Program-made: the position numbers and the translations under genes
Origin: DATBLE01 sp046735055
GTDB taxonomy: Bacteria > Actinomycetota > Thermoleophilia > Gaiellales > Gaiellaceae
Length of the DNA: 10,668 nt
Direction of reading: 5' to 3'
NCBI GenBank assembly: GCA_046735055.1
Contig: JBKPSO010000304.1
Span: 1-10,668 of the forward strand
Notes under the pieces: model-generated
What the model was told of the DNA's origin: nothing
What the model saw: the letters and a program-made list of their open reading frames with translations, nothing else
Database searches by the model: none
Shown here: positions 6,783-10,668 of the stretch, one piece after another
How positions within the stretch are numbered: the first letter of the stretch is position 1
Layout: each line of letters starts with the position of its first letter

Positions 6783-7511
6783 ATGCCCGGGCAGCGTCTC
6801 GCCGAGCTGATCGTAGAGCGGCAACCGTGCGTGGTGCTCACCGGCGCCGGCGTGTCCACGGAGAGCGGCATCCCCGATTTCCGGTCGGCGAGCGGCATCT
6901 GGGCGCAGTACGACCCGATGGAGTACGCGACGATCGACGCCTTCCGCCGAAACCCGGAGAAGGTCTGGAACTTCTACTCGAAACGGCTCGGCGTGCTCAC
7001 GGAGGCGGAGCCGAACCCGGCGCACGTCGCGCTTGCCGAGCTCGAGCGCCTCGGGCTGGTCGAGGCGGTGGTCACGCAGAACGTCGATCGGTTGCACGAG
7101 CGCGCCGGCTCGAAGAACATCGTCGAGGTGCACGGATCGCTGCGGACCTCGAGCTGCCTCGACTGTGGGCACCGGGAGAGCTTCGACCGCGTGGTCGAGC
7201 TGCTGCCGGTCCCGCACTGCGAGCGTTGCGGCTCAGTGCTGAAGCCGGACGTCGTCATGTTCGGCGAGCTGTTGCCGGAGGCGGAGCTCGACCGCGCGTT
7301 CGAGCTCGCGCGCCGGGCCGGGCTCTTCCTCGTCGTCGGCTCCTCGCTCGAGGTCTACCCGGTTGCGGGCCTGCCGGAGGAGGCGCTCGCGGCGGGCGCC
7401 GCGCTCGCGATCGTCAACAAGGGCCCGACCCCCTACGACCCGCGCGCGGACCTGACGATCGATGCTCCGGCCGGCTCGACGCTCTCGGCCGTCACGCGGC
7501 TGCTCGTCTGA
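6783..7511 (+). CDS. cobB: Sir2-family NAD-dependent protein deacylase
   Basis: A 242-residue sirtuin that removes acyl groups from lysine using NAD+, releasing nicotinamide and O-acyl-ADP-ribose. NAD-binding motif GAGVSTESGIPDFR is at 21-34, TQNVDRLH at 98-105, the catalytic histidine is H117 (EVHG), a zinc knuckle is formed by C125/C128 and C146/C149, and GSSLEVYP is at 186-193. The segment FYSKR holds Y65 and R68, matching the YxxR pair that binds acidic acyl groups in SIRT5 and E. coli CobB. Desuccinylation as well as deacetylation is therefore possible (inference). It could reset acylation of metabolic enzymes such as the acyl-CoA genes nearby. The 3' end overlaps the antisense 47-residue gene by 20 bases. 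Confidence 0.95.
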   Translation: MPGQRLAELIVERQPCVVLTGAGVSTESGIPDFRSASGIWAQYDPMEYATIDAFRRNPEKVWNFYSKRLGVLTEAEPNPAHVALAELERLGLVEAVVTQNVDRLHERAGSKNIVEVHGSLRTSSCLDCGHRESFDRVVELLPVPHCERCGSVLKPDVVMFGELLPEAELDRAFELARRAGLFLVVGSSLEVYPVAGLPEEALAAGAALAIVNKGPTPYDPRADLTIDAPAGSTLSAVTRLLV

Positions 7512-7635
7512 CGGGCTTCTCGTCCAGGACGCGCCCGCAGCTGCTGCAGACTCGAAGCTCCACCTCGTACGGCACCCCTTCGCGCTGGCGGATCACCCGC
7601 CGGAGCTCTTCCTTGTGCCGATGAACTCGACTCAT
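7492..7635 (-). CDS. 47-residue CxxC zinc-ribbon-like protein
   Basis: A very small, basic protein with MSRVHRHKEELRRVIRQREG at its start and CSSCGRVL at 30-37. C30/C33 form a zinc-knuckle half. H5 and H7 could complete a site, or two molecules could share zinc. The start is supported by AAGGAA at 7641-7646, 5 bases upstream of the ATG at 7635, one of the few good ribosome binding sites in the window. The stop lies inside the sirtuin gene on the other strand (20-base convergent overlap). It is divergent from the secreted-protein gene. The function is unknown; nucleic-acid binding or a ribosome-associated role would fit its charge and knuckle, but this is only a guess. Confidence 0.7.
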   Translation of the reverse strand: MSRVHRHKEELRRVIRQREGVPYEVELRVCSSCGRVLDEKPVRRAAA

Positions 7636-7640
7636 CACTA

Positions 7641-7646
7641 TTCCTT
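7641..7646 (-). promoter_or_regulatory. ribosome binding site of the 47-residue gene
   Basis: AAGGAA on the minus strand, 5 bases before the ATG at 7635. It decides the start against the GTG directly preceding that ATG, which would be too close to the site. Confidence 0.65.
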
Positions 7647-7737
7647 GACGACGATATGAGTGTGAAGTTGGCCCCGGTTGTCCCTCGCGGTCGCGGCGGC
7701 GCTTGCTCCTGCGGCCCGATCGGGATCCACGCGTAGG

Positions 7738-7769
7738 CCGGGGCAGACCCCGGGCAAGGTCTTGCCCGG
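7738..7769. repeat. two overlapping hairpins before the secreted-protein gene
   Basis: CCGGGG-CAGA-CCCCGG (7738-7753) and CCGGGCAAG-GT-CTTGCCCGG (7750-7769) are perfect inverted repeats that share CCGG at 7750-7753, so an RNA could form only one completely at a time. The second stem ends on the first base of the GTG at 7769. No T-run follows on the plus strand, so it is not a classical terminator. It may be a dispersed intergenic repeat or a translational control structure. Confidence 0.6.
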
Positions 7770-9259
7770 TGTTCACGTACGCTCTCTCCGTCGCGAGGCG
7801 GCTCTTGATACGCATGGTCGCGTTCGCCGCGCCGGTCGCGGCCGGCGCGGCGATCGCCGCCTTCGCGGCAACGCGACCCGACCCCGCGACCCAGGCCCAG
7901 GCCGACGGCTGTGGCCGCAACGTCGCCGCCCTCTTCACGAAGGAGGAGCCGACGTGGGTCTACATCGGCGACGCCGGCCGGCCTCCGACCGGGCCGCCGC
8001 CGGCGGCGCAGACGGTGAAGGGTGTCGTGAACACGAGCCCGACGTGGCTCGGCGCCCACCCGTCGCCGGTCGACGACCCCGTCTCGCACTCCTCGTTCGA
8101 CTTCGTCGTCAACGTGAAGCCGGACTCGTCCGCGGGCTTCCTGCTCGGGACGGGCAACTTCGCCGGCGTGGGCGAGGCGGAGGAGGCCGGCCGCCTGCAC
8201 GTGGAGTGGGAGCAGGCCGCGTTCCCCCCGTTCTCGTGGCCGTCTGCCGGCGATCGCGTGCAGGTGGGCGGCAGCTGGGTCTGGGACTGCGGCCACTGGT
8301 CGGGCGGCGGCGAGCGCACCGAGCTGCACCCGCTCCGCGCGGTATGGGTCGAGCGTCAGGGCGTCTCGCCGCGCAGCGCCTCCGGAGAGCGGGAGGGAGA
8401 TCTCGTGATCTCCACCGCCGGGACGCCGGCGGCCGCCTCGGCGAACTGTGCGCACCGGACGAAGGGCGATCCGGTCGCGTTCAAGGCCTGCCTCGACTCG
8501 GATTCCGGGTGGCAGGACGTGAGCGGTGCGTATCGGTTCACCCTTGGCGCGCCGCCGCGGCCGAGCGCGAAGGCGCGGATGCGCGTGCGCGTCGTCGATG
8601 CCGGCTCGAGCCTCGGCGCTCCCGCCGTCAAGGCAGCTCCGGGCCTGAACGGCGCGGTCGTGACGGTCGGCGTTTCCGCTCGGGCGGGGCGCCGCCTCGT
8701 GGTTGCGAAGCGCGTGTTCGTCGGCTGGACGACATCGTCGAGGCCGGTGCACCTCCGGGTGAGGTTCGACCGCATCCTCGTTCGTCGCGCGATGGATCCC
8801 GGCTGCACCCCGCCCTGCACGAGCAGCGAGACGACGCGGACCGGCCAGATCACGAAGCCGCCGGGCGAGTGGGCGTTCTACGGCAACGTCGCGGGTGTCT
8901 GGGAGCCGTGGCCGCTTCTCCGCCCGGTCGACGGCCAGACGATCCCGCTGCACCGGAGCGTCGACGTGTATGTCGGTCGCGGCCAGGCCTGGAGCGTGCT
9001 CGTCACGGGCCGCGAGTGCGACAACGGCAGCCTGAGCGCGCACAGCGTCACCGTCCCACCGGCGCCCTGCCCCGCGGGCACCGGCGAGTTCCTCGACCTG
9101 GTCGGAGACGACTCGCCCGGTACTGTGGCCGACTACTACCGCTCGCCCGCCGCCGGCATCGGCACGCATGCGTCCGACTCGCACAGCGAGCAGTCCTCGT
9201 GCCCGGCCGTGAACCGCCGTGGCTGCTTTCGCCTGACCTACACGGTCACACGGGTCCGA
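7769..9259 (+). CDS. uncharacterised secreted cysteine-rich protein
   Basis: A 496-497 residue protein I cannot assign to a family; the stop TAG follows at 9260-9262. The N-terminus has arginines (10, 11, 15), then a hydrophobic stretch at about 17-35 (MVAFAAPVAAGAAIAAFAA), so it is a signal peptide or anchor. The remainder is polar and extracytoplasmic. Ten cysteines (48, 174, 227, 241, 346, 350, 417, 434, 478, 486) suggest disulfides. Striking motifs are GGSWVWDCGHW (167-177) and TELHPLRAVWV (184-194), possibly a metal or active site. A later Trp/Gly-rich section (GEWAFYGNVAGVWEPW onward, from 366) looks like a beta-sandwich. GTG 7769 is chosen for a positive signal-peptide n-region with AAGG upstream. 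ATG 7814 is the main alternative. The gene is probably monocistronic or leads into the coiled-coil gene. Confidence 0.8.
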
Positions 9260-9270
9260 TAGCGCTATCG
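9257..9270. promoter_or_regulatory. 14-base perfect palindrome over a promoter, candidate operator
   Basis: CGATAGCGCTATCG is fully self-complementary. It contains the stop codon of the secreted-protein gene (TAG, 9260-9262) and overlaps the -10-like TATCGT (9266-9271) of the next gene. The site would suit a dimeric regulator controlling the 102-residue gene. It has no T-run, so it is unlikely to be a terminator. Confidence 0.4.
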
Positions 9271-9271
9271 T
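9266..9271 (+). promoter_or_regulatory. candidate -10 box, leaderless start of the coiled-coil gene
   Basis: TATCGT lies exactly 7 bases before the ATG at 9279, the classic actinobacterial leaderless arrangement. There is no ribosome binding site in the 16 bases between the two genes. The -35 region is weak. Confidence 0.4.
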
Positions 9272-9278
9272 TTCGGCC

Positions 9279-9587
9279 ATGGCGCAGACCAAGCAGAAGG
9301 ACGTGATCACGAGACTTGCCGAGTCCGGGGAGGAGGCCTTCCAGCGCATCGCCGAGGTGCTCGGCGGCCTCCGCTTCGTCGAGGCGATGAACTCGATGCG
9401 CGAGGGCATCGACGACCTCTCGAAGCGGATCCGGAGCCTCGATCCGCTCGAGAAGCGCGTTGCGGAGCTCGAGCGGCGGCTGGACGCGCTCTCCAAGCCG
9501 GCACGGTCCAGCCGGACGCGCAAGGCGGCGACGCGCACGGGCACGACGCGCAAGCCCGCGACCCGCGGGCCGCGCAAGTCCGGCTAG
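9279..9587 (+). CDS. coiled-coil protein with basic histone-like tail
   Basis: A 102-residue protein I do not recognise. Residues 1-45 are helical and amphipathic. Residues about 45-72 (DDLSKRIRSLDPLEKRVAELERRLDAL) form a heptad coiled coil, suggesting oligomers. Residues 73-102 are a disordered tail of Lys/Arg with Thr, Ala, Pro and Gly (RTRKAATRTGTTRKPATRG), resembling the tails of histone-like proteins and of PhaF-type phasins. DNA or polyphosphate binding by the tail is a reasonable inference. No enzyme motif is present. It follows the secreted-protein gene by 16 bases and may have its own promoter. It is convergent with the lipid kinase gene, 12 bases away. Confidence 0.8.
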   Translation: MAQTKQKDVITRLAESGEEAFQRIAEVLGGLRFVEAMNSMREGIDDLSKRIRSLDPLEKRVAELERRLDALSKPARSSRTRKAATRTGTTRKPATRGPRKSG

Positions 9588-9599
9588 CGGCTCGGGCCT

Positions 9600-10508
9600 C
9601 TAGGCGGGCACGCGAAGGCGCAGCGCCCTCGGGACGACCTCGAACCGAACGGGCGTCGTCCCCGGCTGTTCGCCGTCGAGCTGGATCGGCAGCGGCTCGT
9701 TCGAGTCGACGCTGACGACCGCGCCGCGGAGCAGCTCGGCCTTCGGGTGAGGGAGGTGTTTGCCCCGGTAGATCTTCGGCAGCGTGCGGACGAGGTCGCC
9801 CTTGGTGATGTCCCCGATCAGGAGGACGTCGAAGAGGCCGTCGTCGGGCTCGGCATTCGGGCAGAGCATCATCCCACCGCCCAGGTAGCGGCCGTTGGCG
9901 ACGACTACCTCGTGCATGCGGCCGCCACGGATCTCGTCGTCGACCGACACCCGGACCTCGGTGTTGTGCCAGCGCGCGAAGACGGCGACCGTCGACCAGA
10001 GGTAGGCGGCCATGCCGCCGAGCGCCTTCGACGACTCGTTCGTCCGCTTGGCGACGGCACCGCTCATCCCGACGCCGGCCGCGTTCACGAACCACGCCTC
10101 GGCGGCCTCGCCCGACCAGGCCCGGTAGGCGACGCTCCCGGCATCGATCTCCCGCGTCCGGCCGCGGAGCGCGACCTCGACCGCGGCGTCGAGCTTCGTG
10201 GGGATCGAGTACGTGCGCACGAAGTCGACGCCCGTGCCACGGGGGATCACGGCGAGCTCGACGCCGCCGAGTCCGACTATTCCCGAAGCGACTTCGTTCA
10301 CCGTCCCGTCGCCTCCGACGGCGACGACGAGGCTCGCGCCTTCCTCGGCGGCCTGCCGGGCGAGCTCGCGAAGGTGTTTGGGCTGCTCGGAGAAGAGCGC
10401 GTCGGCCTCGAGCCCGAGCGCAGAGATGCGGCGCGCGAGCTCCGGCCAGCGTCGCCCGGTCGTTCCACCGGCCGACGCCGGGTTGACGAGGAAGACCGCC
10501 CGGCTAAT
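9600..10508 (-). CDS. diacylglycerol kinase-family lipid kinase, non-canonical start
   Basis: A DagK/YegS/BmrU-type lipid kinase that phosphorylates diacylglycerol or a similar lipid with ATP. The frame is open from 10508 and gives 302 residues, the family's usual size. Counting from ATT 10508: AVFLVNPASAGG at 4-15, the nucleotide-binding GGDGTVNEV at 65-73, GTGVDFVR at 91-98 (usual form GTGNDF/GTANDF, so Asn is replaced by Val) and the catalytic DGE at 278-280. The first ATG/GTG/TTG is the GTG at 10301, inside GGDGTVNE, which would remove the ATP site and leave 233 residues. Upstream, the frame is closed by a TGA within the phosphorylase gene. ATT 10508 overlapping the upstream TAG by one base is the most likely initiator, by translational coupling. 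A sequence error is the alternative. Confidence 0.85.
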   Translation of the reverse strand: MSRAVFLVNPASAGGTTGRRWPELARRISALGLEADALFSEQPKHLRELARQAAEEGASLVVAVGGDGTVNEVASGIVGLGGVELAVIPRGTGVDFVRTYSIPTKLDAAVEVALRGRTREIDAGSVAYRAWSGEAAEAWFVNAAGVGMSGAVAKRTNESSKALGGMAAYLWSTVAVFARWHNTEVRVSVDDEIRGGRMHEVVVANGRYLGGGMMLCPNAEPDDGLFDVLLIGDITKGDLVRTLPKIYRGKHLPHPKAELLRGAVVSVDSNEPLPIQLDGEQPGTTPVRFEVVPRALRLRVPA

Positions 10509-10668
10509 GGTCGTCCGTGACCGTGACGAGCGCGAGCTCGGTCATCCGGTCGACGGCCGCGCGCATGTCCTCGTCGGTGATCCTCTTGAACTCGCCCTCG
10601 ACGAGCACGTCGCTGACGATCAGCAGACAGCCGGTCTGGATCTTCTTCAGCGCGCCGAGCGTGAAGAG
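10504..10668 (-). CDS. nucleoside phosphorylase-family protein, C-terminal part
   Basis: The last 54 residues of a gene that enters from the right edge. The segment LFTLGALKKIQTGCLLIVSD followed by an acidic helix and a TAG stop at 10506-10504 resembles the C-terminus of purine/uridine phosphorylases (PNP_UDP_1), which split nucleosides with phosphate to a base and ribose 1-phosphate. The conserved aspartate near the end of LLIVSD is the position that contacts the base in the family. The fragment is too short to tell purine from uridine specificity. It lies directly before the lipid kinase, sharing one base with the proposed kinase start, so the two are co-transcribed. Confidence 0.72.
   Translation of the reverse strand, partial: LFTLGALKKIQTGCLLIVSDVLVEGEFKRITDEDMRAAVDRMTELALVTVTDDH

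Noticed and set aside
7750..7769. Hairpin as a rho-independent terminator
   Set aside because: The stem is followed by GTTCACG rather than a T-run, and on the minus strand by GGTCTGCC; it is upstream, not downstream, of a gene.
7678..9306. Competing 542-codon plus-strand frame over the secreted protein
   Set aside because: Translation is Arg/Gly/Ala-rich noise without motifs; the other plus frame carries the signal peptide and paired cysteines.
7433..9577. 714-codon minus-strand open frame opposite the secreted-protein gene
   Set aside because: Arg-rich shadow. The sense frame has a signal peptide, patterned cysteines and coherent protein chemistry.

Overview
The window is very GC-rich DNA with strong codon bias to G/C in third positions, many GTG/TTG starts, short or overlapping gene junctions, and several genes whose predicted -10 box lies only 5-9 bases before the start codon (leaderless-type promoters). 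This looks like an actinobacterium. The gene styles (VanW protein with PK/TG-rich tail, DAG kinase with a GTGxDF motif, tiny zinc-ribbon protein) make a soil Thermoleophilia/Gaiellales-type lineage my best guess, but that is inference. There are no RNA genes, insertion sequences, CRISPR arrays or phage genes.

Left region (1-4322): after a small minus-strand ORF at the edge, a divergent promoter with a palindromic, TetR-type operator drives a tight plus-strand operon: acyl-CoA dehydrogenase, short-chain dehydrogenase, second acyl-CoA dehydrogenase, enoyl-CoA hydratase. Together these supply desaturation, hydration and 3-hydroxy oxidation of an acyl-CoA, i.e. a beta-oxidation spiral without its thiolase. 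The substrate is unknown.

Middle region (4323-7635): a membrane-anchored VanW-family protein with a G5-like domain and repetitive tail faces a convergent 4HBT acyl-CoA thioesterase. The thioesterase is divergent from a Sir2 deacylase that carries the YxxR pair of desuccinylase-type sirtuins. A 47-residue CxxC protein runs antisense to the sirtuin's end, with a good ribosome binding site.

Right region (7636-10668): two overlapping hairpins precede a 497-residue secreted, ten-cysteine protein of unknown function. Next is a 102-residue coiled-coil protein with a histone-like basic tail. Convergent to it is a minus-strand pair: a diacylglycerol-kinase-family lipid kinase and, cut by the window edge, a nucleoside-phosphorylase-family gene. 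The kinase reading frame holds its full N-terminal NP and GGDGT motifs but has no ATG/GTG/TTG upstream of them. The only plausible initiator is an ATT overlapping the preceding stop codon.

No complete undescribed multi-gene system is evident. The best leads are the secreted cysteine protein, the small zinc-ribbon gene, the kinase start and the regulatory sites.
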